A stretch of 64,000 bases of DNA from Okeania sp. SIO2C9 (GTDB lineage Bacteria > Cyanobacteriota > Cyanobacteriia > Cyanobacteriales > Microcoleaceae): the NCBI RefSeq assembly GCF_010672455.1, contig NZ_JAAHGO010000037.1, positions 24,341 through 88,340 of the forward strand, written 5' to 3'. The position numbers were made by a program, and so were the translations under genes. Shown piece after piece: positions 19,001 through 27,602 of the stretch. The notes beneath the pieces were generated by a model. That model was not told where the DNA came from. It did no database searches and was given only the letters and a program-made list of their open reading frames with translations. Within the stretch, counting starts at the first letter, position 1. Every line of letters begins with the position of its first letter.

Positions 19001-21744
19001 CTACCTGCCACTACTTGGGTGACACTGCTATATTCCATTTGTTGTAATTCCAGCAGAATATTTTCCCCAGAAAGTGGTTTTCCTTGAGAGTCGGTGACAA
19101 TAACTTCTACTGGAAACTTTTTATTAGCATCGGCAACAAATTTACTTTTTAGACCTATTAATTTGTTACTTGGTAGGGCGGTAAATGTTTGAGTATTTGC
19201 GACAGAAAGATTAGATATATCTGTCACTTCCACATCTACTCGATAAGTCATTGGGTAGGGCAAATCTTTTCCGACAGTAAATATTTGATTATCCTCACCT
19301 TGATTATCTAGCACCACATTTTTTTCCAATACATTATTAGGAATAGTCGGTGTTTCTTCCGGCCAAAACCATTGACGACCGAAAGAAAATTCTTGCCAAT
19401 TTTCAGGAGTAAATTCTGTCTTTTGACGAGTGACATAATATTTAGCCTTTGCTCCTTGTACTGGAGAACCAAACAAATAATTACTTTCAGCTTCCGCCAC
19501 TATTTGTTCATTAATCAAAGCAATTTCTTGATTCAGTTTTAGGTCTACCTGAAAATTAGGCGGTTTAAATTCAGCAACGCGAAATTCTCCGTAAAATTCT
19601 ATGCCATTTTCTCCCTTAGCCTCCACATTGTAATAACCCAATGACTGATTATTATCCAGAGGAATTTCTAGAGAAAAAGTACCAAATTCATTAGTAGTCT
19701 GAGTACCTAAATTTGTCTTATTTCCATCTGGATTATTTATAGTAACTTGATAATCCATATTTTCCGCTTGTTTCAAGTTACCATTTTCCAAATAATAAGC
19801 AGCTCCAGTCAACCAAACCTTTTCCCCTGGTTGATAAAGTTCTCTATCAGAAAAAATAGTACCCCGCGATTCAGGCTTGCCACTATCCCAACCAGAATAA
19901 ATCCCATAACCATAAGTACCGCTATATTCTTTAGTTCTGGCAAAAGCCCAATCTTCCTTTTCTTTGGCAATTACTAATAATTCCGGTGCTTGGGAAAAAC
20001 GCCGACCATTCATACATTTTTGTAAGTCGGTCTTAGTCAAACTTAGCAAACCATTTTCATCGGTTTTTCCCGTGGCACAAGCAGTAGGTTTAGGCTGAGA
20101 TTTAGCATTTAATTGAGATTGATAAATCTCCACATCCGCCACAACAGGAGCACCATCATCCAAATGATTTACCCGAATAATTCCCGACTCTGGAAACCAC
20201 TGAGCAAATACTCCCAAATTAGTCAGTTGTACCAATCCATAAAATTTTGGTTCTTGCCATTTTTGTTCACCATTTTCTTGATAAGAACTCGTCCGTGCTT
20301 TTACCCCATAAGCCAACATTCCTGTCTGACCGCCTAGTTGTTCTCTGAGAGGAACTGCTACTTCTTGAATCTGATTTTTTTCACCAGAAACAGGATAGTT
20401 TTTCCACTTTTCATTTGCTGGTAATAAATTTTTTCTATCTCTTCTGGGATAAGCCGATTCTGCGTAAACCAAATCTGTTGGTTTAACAACTTGATAAACC
20501 GCTTGATATTCCGACTCTGGCAAATTTACCGTAGAAATATTCAGTTGTAAATCCTGACTAGAAGGAAAAATATTTAAACCAGCAGGTACCGAAAGATTTC
20601 CGACTAAATCCCCTGTTTGATAATTTAAAACAACAGGCTTTTCTAATACTTGCCCAAATTTATCTTTGAGATTAGCGCCGATAGTAATTGTATAGTTTGT
20701 ATCGGGTTCTAACGCCCAAGGATTGAAACTAACAATATTATAGTCATCATAAGCTTGAATCAGATTTTTTGTCTCTTTTGGTTCAGGTTCAATAGTAATA
20801 TTTTCTACTGCCGAATTAGCTACAACACCATGATTAAATTCCAACAAAGGATTACCTTTTACAAATCTGTCGCCACCCTGGGAAAATTTCAGTTCAGAAA
20901 ATTCAAAAGCGGAATAAGTTTCTACTTCACTCACAAAAGGTGTTTGACTAGGTAAATTACCTTTTACAGGTTCAATTCCCGAATCAAATTCCAAGCGATA
21001 TTTAGTACCCTTTTCTAAAGTAGTTTGAGGAGTGATCGAATAATTCCACTGACGGAATGAAGAGTCAAATTCTTCTGTAACAACTTCTTCTTCCTCTGCA
21101 TTAGTTTCCAATGTTTCTAAACTAACCGTCAAAGGTAAAATTTCTGTTTCTCCCTCTGGTAAAAATTTTAAATTTTCCTCAATTGAACTTACATCCAACT
21201 CCACATTTGAAGTAAAATTTAACGTCGGATTTATATCAATTGGTTGTGGTCTTCTATTTTGCTGCTTAGTAGTTGGTAAATTCGTTAATTTAACTGGTTC
21301 AGTATTAAAACTCCAAGCCAAATCTTCATCTAATTGATGATTTTTCAGATCGGATAAACCAGCCTTCAAAGTAACCTTTACTCTCGTAGATATAGGAAAG
21401 CTTTCCGCAGGTTGAAAACCAACCATTTTCGGAGTCAAAAATCGGAATTCACCCGGTAATTCTGGGAAAATTTCAAACTTTTTAAGTTTCTCCTGTTGTT
21501 CTAGAGAATCCAAAGTTTCCAAAGGAATCAAAGGTTCTTTAAACCGAATCCGAATTTGACTTAAAAGTTCTGCTTCTCCCGTCGGACTAATTTGTTCGAT
21601 CCACTCCGGTAGTGGAGGAGTAATAATTAAATCTACCATCGGTAATTTCGCCTGTTTTGAACCTGTGTTAAAAAAACCACAAGCTGCAATGGCAAAAGCT
21701 AGGAATAATCCTAGTAAAAAATGTTTCCAATATTTAAGAACCAT
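16039..21744 (-). CDS. Bacterial alpha-2-macroglobulin family lipoprotein
   Basis: This 1901-residue protein starts MVLKYWKHFLLGLFLAFAIAAC, a lipoprotein signal with a lipobox Cys at about 22, so it is probably membrane-anchored. Successive beta-rich macroglobulin domains, the bait-region-like Gly/Ser stretch (GWGYGGGISSAASGTRIRTD), the A2M core (TVTFKMPDDLTTWRVMTVATD) and the helical TED domain (LEKLQLPDGGFGYYPGW) match the YfhM-like protease-trapping family. The thioester CxEQ site is replaced by FLEP (1421-1424), so covalent trapping is not expected. The family is often paired with pbpC (PBP1C), which is absent here. It is the largest gene of the window and intact. Confidence 0.93.
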   Translation of the reverse strand: MVLKYWKHFLLGLFLAFAIAACGFFNTGSKQAKLPMVDLIITPPLPEWIEQISPTGEAELLSQIRIRFKEPLIPLETLDSLEQQEKLKKFEIFPELPGEFRFLTPKMVGFQPAESFPISTRVKVTLKAGLSDLKNHQLDEDLAWSFNTEPVKLTNLPTTKQQNRRPQPIDINPTLNFTSNVELDVSSIEENLKFLPEGETEILPLTVSLETLETNAEEEEVVTEEFDSSFRQWNYSITPQTTLEKGTKYRLEFDSGIEPVKGNLPSQTPFVSEVETYSAFEFSELKFSQGGDRFVKGNPLLEFNHGVVANSAVENITIEPEPKETKNLIQAYDDYNIVSFNPWALEPDTNYTITIGANLKDKFGQVLEKPVVLNYQTGDLVGNLSVPAGLNIFPSSQDLQLNISTVNLPESEYQAVYQVVKPTDLVYAESAYPRRDRKNLLPANEKWKNYPVSGEKNQIQEVAVPLREQLGGQTGMLAYGVKARTSSYQENGEQKWQEPKFYGLVQLTNLGVFAQWFPESGIIRVNHLDDGAPVVADVEIYQSQLNAKSQPKPTACATGKTDENGLLSLTKTDLQKCMNGRRFSQAPELLVIAKEKEDWAFARTKEYSGTYGYGIYSGWDSGKPESRGTIFSDRELYQPGEKVWLTGAAYYLENGNLKQAENMDYQVTINNPDGNKTNLGTQTTNEFGTFSLEIPLDNNQSLGYYNVEAKGENGIEFYGEFRVAEFKPPNFQVDLKLNQEIALINEQIVAEAESNYLFGSPVQGAKAKYYVTRQKTEFTPENWQEFSFGRQWFWPEETPTIPNNVLEKNVVLDNQGEDNQIFTVGKDLPYPMTYRVDVEVTDISNLSVANTQTFTALPSNKLIGLKSKFVADANKKFPVEVIVTDSQGKPLSGENILLELQQMEYSSVTQVVAGSRNPKYQVEYKTVASEKVRSGNKPKTVNLTPPESGSYRIRANFANAENDITGTDIQIWATGANRVYWGGRNEDRLEIKLDKDTYKPGETATALIQSPYPEGELYFAVVRDKPLYEKIVKVTGGAPEIQFQVTEDMLPNAAVEAVLVRQGQPLAEVEPGTVENLMKVGFTPFKINLADKYLNVEVTPQRPEAQPGTMQTVELAVKNNQGQPTKGQFIVMVVNEAVLQLSGHRPPDLVETVYAEQPISTTFNDNRSEVQMEAMSSALRKGWGYGGGISSAASGTRIRTDFQSLAYYNGSVITDNKGKATVTFKMPDDLTTWRVMTVATDGNLHFGNGEATFVTTQPLMLNPVLPQFARIGDKFEGGVTVTNNTGKKGNLKIDGEVSQNILFAENSQTTQIFQTRTDSGTNAYRFPMEAKQAGEAKVQFTTDLNNRNTDGFEISLPVQSLAASETVVESGTTDSQIQIPLNITENVMPDVGGLEISIASTLIPEITAPAKAVLKKDQLPFLEPTASQLAIASNLQILGEKYEQAFVDFNPEQQAKQALEKLEKLQLPDGGFGYYPGWEKSNPYLTPYAAEAIAQAKKAFPDLVNEEMVSSLRNYLNDILANPGKDEYCSEQLCKNQVRLDVLMALSELGDTRNSFLSDIYQQREKLSQVDQIKLARYISTFPKWRKQSAEMYNEIQESVYETGRSATLNIPQTWGWMNSTTASQAQALRLFITRDAKPEILDRLLQSLLNLRRDGTWRTTYDNAEALKALVTYSNTQPAPPNFVATAKLSGQQLDAARFQGYENPNLSLNVAMDGLPKGESDLVLEKSGEGKLHYLVEYSYRLPGNQPGKYKGLRVAREIRLANEEEILQRMDLSEVASPLDVSTGQVFDIGIEVITDRPVDHVIIRDPLPAGLEAVDTSFQTATSAVKAKADSWQIGYQQIYRDRVEAYADRLNPGVYSLHYLVRSVTPGTFIWPGAEAKLQYAPEEFGRSATATLVVK

Positions 21745-21783
21745 ACTTGTTTTATTTGAGGATAGTTTTTACCTACAATTATT

Positions 21784-22014
21784 GTAAGCATTTCCTAGGT
21801 CATGCTGCGCAAACAGCATTCAGCAGTCAGCTTTATTACCTTTAGTGGACAATTTAAGCTCGTTGTTCTTGTACTTCAATTCTTTGTTTAAAAATATAGT
21901 AGAAGTTAAGCAAATGCTTGCTTCATTCATTAAAAGGCTGAATGCGAGCGCATTCCACACCAAAAAGCTGACCGTTAAGAGCTGTTTGCGCAGCATTCCG
22001 CAGGAAATACTTAC
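21784..22014. mobile_element. MITE-4 (IS66-like ends), 231 bp, perfect 8-bp duplication
   Basis: Ends are GTAAGCATTTCC and GGAAATACTTAC. Flanks are CAATTATT at 21776-21783 and 22015-22022, a perfect 8-bp target duplication. GTAA ends and 8-bp duplications are characteristic of the IS66 family (established knowledge); no transposase is present. Sister copies are at 45020-45243 (inverted) and 48052-48252. Confidence 0.88.
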
Positions 22015-22143
22015 CAATTATTTATTATACATCTCCGAAAAAGATATAGACTTTTTGTAACATTAGGGAACAGGCAACAGGCAACAGGCAACAGGGAAGA
22101 TGTTGTTAGGAAAAAAACACGGAAAATGATTTTGTGAGTAACT

Positions 22144-22385
22144 TTTACCGAAGAATTAATAATTCAATAATTCAATAATTCAATAATTCAATAATTCAGG
22201 TTTAAAGCCTCCCCTTTCAAGGGGAAAAAAGCGGTCGTTAGCGTAGCTTCCCGTAGGGTGGGATGGCTCCGAAACCTGCGCCATATCCATGAGACCAAGA
22301 GAAGAAATCTTTTCCTTTTATTCAATCCTATCCGTTTTAGGGAGAGGTAATTATCAATTATCCATTATCAATTATCAATTATTGA
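22144..22385. repeat. Repeat family P, inverted copy
   Basis: TTACCGAAGAATTAATAATT, then AATTCAAT repeats, GCCTCCCCTTTCAAGG, AAGCGGTCGTTAGCGTAGC and finally GAGGTAATTATC with AT-rich heptamers. It is uninterrupted at GGTCGTTAGCG, which is the exact site where MITE-1 is inserted in the sister copy at 37484. Confidence 0.8.
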
Positions 22386-22428
22386 AAGCCCTAATTTATA
22401 GTAAATAAAGGGCAAGTTTATTTTCTGG

Positions 22429-22716
22429 AGATGTCTATTATACAATTATTATATAGAACCCCTAACCTATCTTTAGTTAATGCTGTTTTTTTTGCCAATA
22501 AGTTAGGATATTGATATTTAATTACATAATTGATAGATATCTCCAACAATCAAAAATAAAATCAATTATTGCACTCTTATTCATCAATTATTTCCCCCTA
22601 CTCCCTACTCCCTACTCCCATTGATAGATATCTCCAACAATCAAAAATAAAATCAATTATTACACTCTTATTCATCAATTATTTTCCCCTACTCCCTACT
22701 CCCTACTCCCTACTCC
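22429..22716. repeat. AGATATCTCC repeat and ~95-bp direct duplication
   Basis: GGAGATGTCTATTATACAA (about 22428) and an inverted TTGATAGATATCTCC (about 22527) frame a small MITE-like segment. The stretch from 22527 is then duplicated head-to-tail (second copy from about 22620, almost identical) with CTACTCC heptamers at its end. GGAGATGTCTA also recurs near 2470 and 26050. No coding capacity. Confidence 0.6.
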
Positions 22717-22818
22717 CAAGGAGATGCCTAATAGATCCCAAATGGGTTCTATAGAATCCGGTTATATAGTATATGTTTATAACTATACTTCAAGCCTTCA
22801 ATCTCCCCTACTCCCCTA

Positions 22819-22979
22819 CCGAAAAATTGTGGTTTAAAGCCTCCCCTTTTAAGAGGATAATAAGCGGTCGAGGGATGGCTCCGAAACCTGCGCCATATCC
22901 ATGAGACCAAGAGAAGAAAAATTTTCATGATTAGTCAATCCTATCCGTTTTAAAGGAGAGGTAATTATTAATTATTAAT
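22819..22979. repeat. Repeat family P, inverted short copy
   Basis: ACCGAAAAATTGTGGTTTAAAGC to GAGGTAATTATTAATTATTAAT. Same family as 22144 and 37405, but lacking the GTTAGCGTAGCTTCCC segment. Confidence 0.78.
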
Positions 22980-23064
22980 GGCTTTGTTGCACAAAAGACG
23001 ATCTGGTAAGCTATTTTTTTGCTAGTCCCTTACTCAAGCGTTGGCGGAGCCTAGCGGCAGCTAT

Positions 23065-24745
23065 ATCGCTGAGTTTCAGAAGATTAATGTTTGATTTATC
23101 TATTGTCCAATAGTTATTTTATTTATATACAGTCAACAGAAGCGATCGCTGAGTTTCAGAAGATTAATGTTTGATTTATCTATTGTCCAATAGTTATTTT
23201 ATTTATATACAGTCACAGTCAAGCGATCACTGAGTTTCAGGAGATTAATGTTTGATTTATCTATTGTCCAATAGTTATTTTATTTATATACAGTCAACAG
23301 AAGCGATCGCTGAGTTTCAGCAGATGGATGTTTGATTTAACTATTGTCCAATAGTTATTTTTATTTATATACAGTCACACTCAAGCGATCGCTGAGTTTC
23401 AGCAGATGGATGTTTGATTTAACTATTGTCCAATAGTTATTTTTATTTATATATAGTCAACAGAAGCGATCGCTGAGTTTCAGCAGATGGATGTTTGATT
23501 TAACTATTGTCCAATAGTTATTTTTATTTATATATAGTCAACAGAAGCGATCGCTGAGTTTCAGCAGATGGATGTTTGATTTAACTATTGGACAATAGTT
23601 ATTTTTATTTATATACAGTCAACAGAAGCGATCGCTGAGTTTCAGAAGATTAATGTTTGATTTATCTATTGTCCAATAGTTATTTTATTTATATACAGTC
23701 AACAGAAGCGATCGCTGAGTTTCAGCAGATGGATGTTTGATTTAACTATTGTCCAATAGTTATTTTTATTTATATACAGTCACACTCAAGCGATCGCTGA
23801 GTTTCAGCAGATGGATGTTTGATTTAACTATTGTCCAATAGTTATTTTTATTTATATATAGTCAACAGAAGCGATCGCTGAGTTTCAGCAGATGGATGTT
23901 TGATTTAACTATTGGACAATAGTTATTTTTATTTATATACAGTCAACAGAAGCGATCGCTGAGTTTCAGAAGATTAATGTTTGATTTATCTATTGTCCAA
24001 TAGTTATTTTATTTATATACAGTCAACAGAAGCGATCGCTGAGTTTCAGCAGATGGATGTTTGATTTAACTATTGTCCAATAGTTATTTTTATTTATATA
24101 TAGTTAGAGGAAAGCGATCGCTGATTTTCAGGAGATGGATGTTTGATTTAACTATTGTCCAATAGTTATTTTTATTTATATATAGTTAGAGGAAAGCGAT
24201 CGCTGATTTTCAGGAGATTGATGTTTGATTTAACTATTGTCCAATAGTTATTTTTATTTATATATAGTTAGAGGAAAGCGATCGCTGAGTTTCAGAAGAT
24301 TAATGTTTGATTTATCTATTGTCCAATAGTTATTTTGAATTTAGATACAGTCACAGTCAAGCGATCGCTGAGTTTCAGCAGATTGATGTTTGATTTAACT
24401 ATTGTCCAATAGTTATTTTTATTTAGATGTCAGAGGAAAGCGATCGCTGAGTTTCAGCAGATTAATGTTTGATTTAACTATTGTCCAATAGTTATTTTTA
24501 TTTAGATGTCAGAGGAAAGCGATCGCTGAGTTTCAGCAGATTAATGTTTGATTTAACTATTGTCCAATAGTTATTTTTATTTAGATGTCAGAGGAAAGCG
24601 ATCGCTGAGTTTCAGCAGATTAATGTTTGATTTAACTATTGTCCAATAGTTATTTTTATTTAGATGTCAGAGGAAAGCGATCGCTGAGTTTCAGCAGATG
24701 GATGTTTGATTTAACTATTGTCCAACAGTTATTTTTATTTATATA
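23065..24745. repeat. Array of about 21 tandem ~80-bp units with palindrome and HIP1
   Basis: Each unit runs GCGATCGCTGAGTTTCAG, then GATGTTTGATTTAAC, the palindrome AACTATTGTCCAATAGTT, TTATTTTTATTTATATA, and a short variable linker (ACAGTCAACAG, AGTCACACTC, AGTTAGAGGAA or GATGTCAGAGGAA). Counting palindromes gives 21 units with a period of 76-84 bp. Two units (23583 and 23907) have the palindrome loop reversed (GA instead of TC). Units 17-20 share an almost identical linker, a sign of recent homogenisation. There are no unique spacers, so this is not CRISPR, and no cas genes are near. Function unknown; iteron or protein-binding array, or recombinogenic satellite, are possible. Confidence 0.93.
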
Positions 24746-24796
24746 GAAGCCCTGAGTGGATCTTTTAAGTTGATTAATATTACGAAATTTAAATTA

Positions 24797-24891
24797 TATA
24801 GTCATTTCAAATAAGAATGATACAAAGATTTAGCTATGAAGGCTATCATCACAAGGCAGTAGGCGTCTCACTTTAAATTGAAATGACTATA
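24797..24891. mobile_element. 95-bp MITE with TATAGTCATTTCAA ends
   Basis: TATAGTCATTTCAA at the left and TTGAAATGACTATA at the right form terminal inverted repeats; TA at both edges fits a Tc1/IS630-type target. No coding capacity. Confidence 0.7.
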
Positions 24892-25066
24892 CTAAAAATC
24901 TGATAAAATTTATTTAATATCTAAGCAATCGCTAATCTTTTAAGCATAAATCTAACAAAACATAAAAGTTTAGTTAAAAACTTTTACATCTTTCCATCCA
25001 AGAATTACTTCTCTCTAGAACCCATCTGTACTTAACCGAAATAAAACCTAAAGGTGTGATAAAATC

Positions 25067-25921
25067 ATGTTTGATGAGATCAAAGAAATCAATTCTAAGC
25101 CTAAGCCATTTGAATTTTATACAGCCAATGAATTGTGGACGAATGAGCATACAGCTAATGCTATGCTGGAATATCATTTAAGTGAAGATATTGACCTTTC
25201 TTCTCGAAACAAGGCTTTTATAGATCGCTCCGCTAAATGGATAACTGAATATTTTAACATAGATGAGAACTGCGCTATTGCTGATTTTGGTTGTGGCCCT
25301 GGTTTGTATACAACAAGATTTGCCCAAAAAGGCGCATCAGTAACAGGAATTGATTTTTCAAAAAATTCTCTGAAATATGCTCAACAGGTAGCAAAAGAAA
25401 ATAGTTTGAAAATCAATTATGTAAATACAAATTATTTAGACTTTCAAACATCTGAAAAATTTGATCTAATCACCATGATAATGTGTGATTTTTGTGCACT
25501 GAGTCCAGAACAAAGGAAAACACTACTTCAAAAATTTTCATCGCTACTAAAACAGAATGGTTCTCTTTTACTTGATGTCTATTCAATAAAAAGTTTCAAC
25601 AAAAAACAAGAGTCAGCATTTTATGAACATAATCATCTAAATAATTTTTGGTCGTCAGAAGAATACTATTGTTTTGTAAATTTATTCATATATGAAATCG
25701 AAAAAGTAAGTTTAGACAAATACACAATCATTGAAAAAAACAAAAAACGTATTGTTTACAACTGGCTACAGTATTTCAGTAAAGAAACACTAAAAAATGA
25801 ATTAGAAAGTAATGGCTTTGTTATTAATGAGTTTTTTGCAAATGTTGCCGGAGATAAATATGAATCTAATTTGCTTGAGTTTGCAATTACTGCCAAAAAA
25901 TATAACAATACCAAATTTTGA
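25067..25921 (+). CDS. Class I SAM-dependent methyltransferase
   Basis: This 284-residue protein has motif I ADFGCGPGLYTTRFAQKGA (about 82-100), an acidic end of strand 2 (VTGIDFS) and motif IV DLITMIMCDFCAL, in the Methyltransf_11/25-like arrangement. A ~70-residue helical N-terminus precedes the SAM domain. The substrate cannot be told. Upstream AAAGGTGTGATAAAATC gives a weak ribosome site. The gene lies alone next to the big repeat array and TnpB, which suggests an accessory gene. Confidence 0.88.
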   Translation: MFDEIKEINSKPKPFEFYTANELWTNEHTANAMLEYHLSEDIDLSSRNKAFIDRSAKWITEYFNIDENCAIADFGCGPGLYTTRFAQKGASVTGIDFSKNSLKYAQQVAKENSLKINYVNTNYLDFQTSEKFDLITMIMCDFCALSPEQRKTLLQKFSSLLKQNGSLLLDVYSIKSFNKKQESAFYEHNHLNNFWSSEEYYCFVNLFIYEIEKVSLDKYTIIEKNKKRIVYNWLQYFSKETLKNELESNGFVINEFFANVAGDKYESNLLEFAITAKKYNNTKF

Positions 25922-26059
25922 CACTAAAACCCTTGATATGTAAAGATTATAACTATTAATGATATTTAATAGCTGTATTTCTTGCTCTGCCTGAGTTTGA
26001 GCTATTTTTTCTATCTATTTAGCGATAACTCTATTGAACCCCTCTTTTGGAGGAGATGT

Positions 26060-26362
26060 CTAATCTTCTTCTTTCTCCTCATTGCTTGGTGGTAACAAAA
26101 GTGGAGTTGCAGCATATTCAGCAGTACGATCGCTAGGCAACCTACGAAGCAAGTCTCGCTGAATTAATTTGTCTAAGATTGGCAAAATCTCACTAAATGT
26201 ATTAACTTTTATTCTTTGTAAATCATCAATAGTGACATTTACATCTGATAAAATGCCTTTTTCTAGTACTAACTGCTCTATAAAACTGATACAAAGCGTT
26301 ACATGACGTGACAACTTGATGTTTACTTCCTGCTTCTTGTGAGGCCGTCGGCGGTTACTCAT
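26060..26362 (-). CDS. Hypothetical ORF overlapping the end of tnpB
   Basis: This 100-residue ORF overlaps the tnpB stop by 4 bp (ATGA). Its first ~20 residues (MSNRRRPHKKQEVNIK) are read from sequence that in relatives is the tnpB tail and transposon right end (AAGCAGGAAGTAAACATCAAG). The rest (HVTLCISFIEQLVLEKG, ILPILDKLIQRDLLRRLPSD) looks like a normal protein tail. It may be a chimera of transposon end and host gene, or a coupled accessory ORF. Function unknown. Confidence 0.5.
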   Translation of the reverse strand: MSNRRRPHKKQEVNIKLSRHVTLCISFIEQLVLEKGILSDVNVTIDDLQRIKVNTFSEILPILDKLIQRDLLRRLPSDRTAEYAATPLLLPPSNEEKEED

Positions 26363-27441
26363 CCACAGGCATTCACGACCGAGCCGACCGCATTTCTTAA
26401 ATTTATACTTGCGTTTAAATCTCTATCTATTGATACCCCACAATCTGGGCAATCATAAGTTCTCAGATGCAAGGGCATATCTTGAACGTGACCGCAATTA
26501 GAACAAGTCTTTGATGATGGAAAGAATCTATCTACTACTACTAATTCACTTCCGTACCATTGACATTTATATTTAAGCTGTCTCCGAATTTCATAAAATC
26601 CTTGGTCGGCTATTGCTTTCGCTAGCTTTTGCCCGGCTAACATACCCCTGACATTCAAATCTTCTATGACAACTCTGCCGTGGTTTTTGGCTAAGTAAGT
26701 TGTCAGTTTATGAAGTGCGTCTTGACGAATGTTTGCTACTTTTCTATGCAATCTGGCTATCTTCCGTTGTGCCGCCCTCCAGTTAGCAGAGCCTATCTCT
26801 TTATGACGATTTAGGTATTGCAGTCGGGATAACTTAGCTTCAAACTGGCGATACGATCTCACACTCTCAAATACTTTTCCATCACTTAATGTAGCCAAAG
26901 TTTTCACTCCTAAATCTACACCCACTACATCAGTTTTTTTTGGTGTGGTTGTGGGGTGAAATTCATAGCTACAACTGAGATACCAATCACCAGCTTGTCT
27001 ACTAATTGTTATTTTTTTAGTTGTTACTTCAATAGGTTCATAAGTTTTGACAATACCAATAAATGGTAATTTGTGACTCCATCCGTTTAGTTCTATTGGT
27101 TTTCCACAATTATCAATTGTGAAGGAATCAGACCTACCTTTCTTCTTAAACTTTGGGTATTTTCCTAATCCTTTAAAGAACCTTTTGAACGCTTCACCTA
27201 AGTTCAGGAAAGCGTATTGATAAACTCTAGAAGACAAGTTTTTCATCCAGGGATAAAGAGGTTTTGTGTGATTGGTAAAAACCTCTCTCAGCTTACGAGG
27301 GTTCGGCTTGTAACCATCAATATATGCAGCATTCCATAAACTTAAACCCCAGTTATAACACCATCTGCTATAACCTGCGTGTTGAGCCAAGAGGGTTTTC
27401 TGTTTGTTATTCAGTTTGAGCTTTGTTCTGATGGATTTCAT
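26359..27441 (-). CDS. tnpB: TnpB RNA-guided nuclease of an IS200/IS605-type element
   Basis: This 360-residue TnpB has an intact RuvC-like core: GVDLGVKTLATLS (D176), RVVIEDLNVRGM (E260), a zinc finger CSNCG (C313, C316) with CPDCG (C331, C334), and DRDLNASINLRNA (D339/D341). The N-terminal OrfB_IS605 helix-turn-helix region is present. No tnpA is near, so mobility would depend on a transposase in trans. TnpB proteins use an omega RNA from the right end, which should lie at about 26250-26360 on the minus strand. The frame ends early at VNACG; relatives usually have a longer KQE-type tail, here moved to the overlapping ORF. The start is ATG 27441. Confidence 0.95.
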   Translation of the reverse strand: MKSIRTKLKLNNKQKTLLAQHAGYSRWCYNWGLSLWNAAYIDGYKPNPRKLREVFTNHTKPLYPWMKNLSSRVYQYAFLNLGEAFKRFFKGLGKYPKFKKKGRSDSFTIDNCGKPIELNGWSHKLPFIGIVKTYEPIEVTTKKITISRQAGDWYLSCSYEFHPTTTPKKTDVVGVDLGVKTLATLSDGKVFESVRSYRQFEAKLSRLQYLNRHKEIGSANWRAAQRKIARLHRKVANIRQDALHKLTTYLAKNHGRVVIEDLNVRGMLAGQKLAKAIADQGFYEIRRQLKYKCQWYGSELVVVDRFFPSSKTCSNCGHVQDMPLHLRTYDCPDCGVSIDRDLNASINLRNAVGSVVNACG

Positions 27442-27602
27442 ATATGCGTATTGGCAGCCTATCTAAATAGTCTGCTTTTTAACGTATCATATCGTATAAT
27501 ATCGTTATTCTTTGATTAAGTCAATGCTCTAATACGATGAAATCTTGAGGAGTTAATCCCGATAGATATTATCTAATTCATCGTAAATTTTATCCCCATC
27601 AG

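Noticed and set aside
23065..24745. CRISPR array
   Set aside because: Units are about 80 bp and almost identical throughout, with no unique spacers of constant length and no cas genes nearby.
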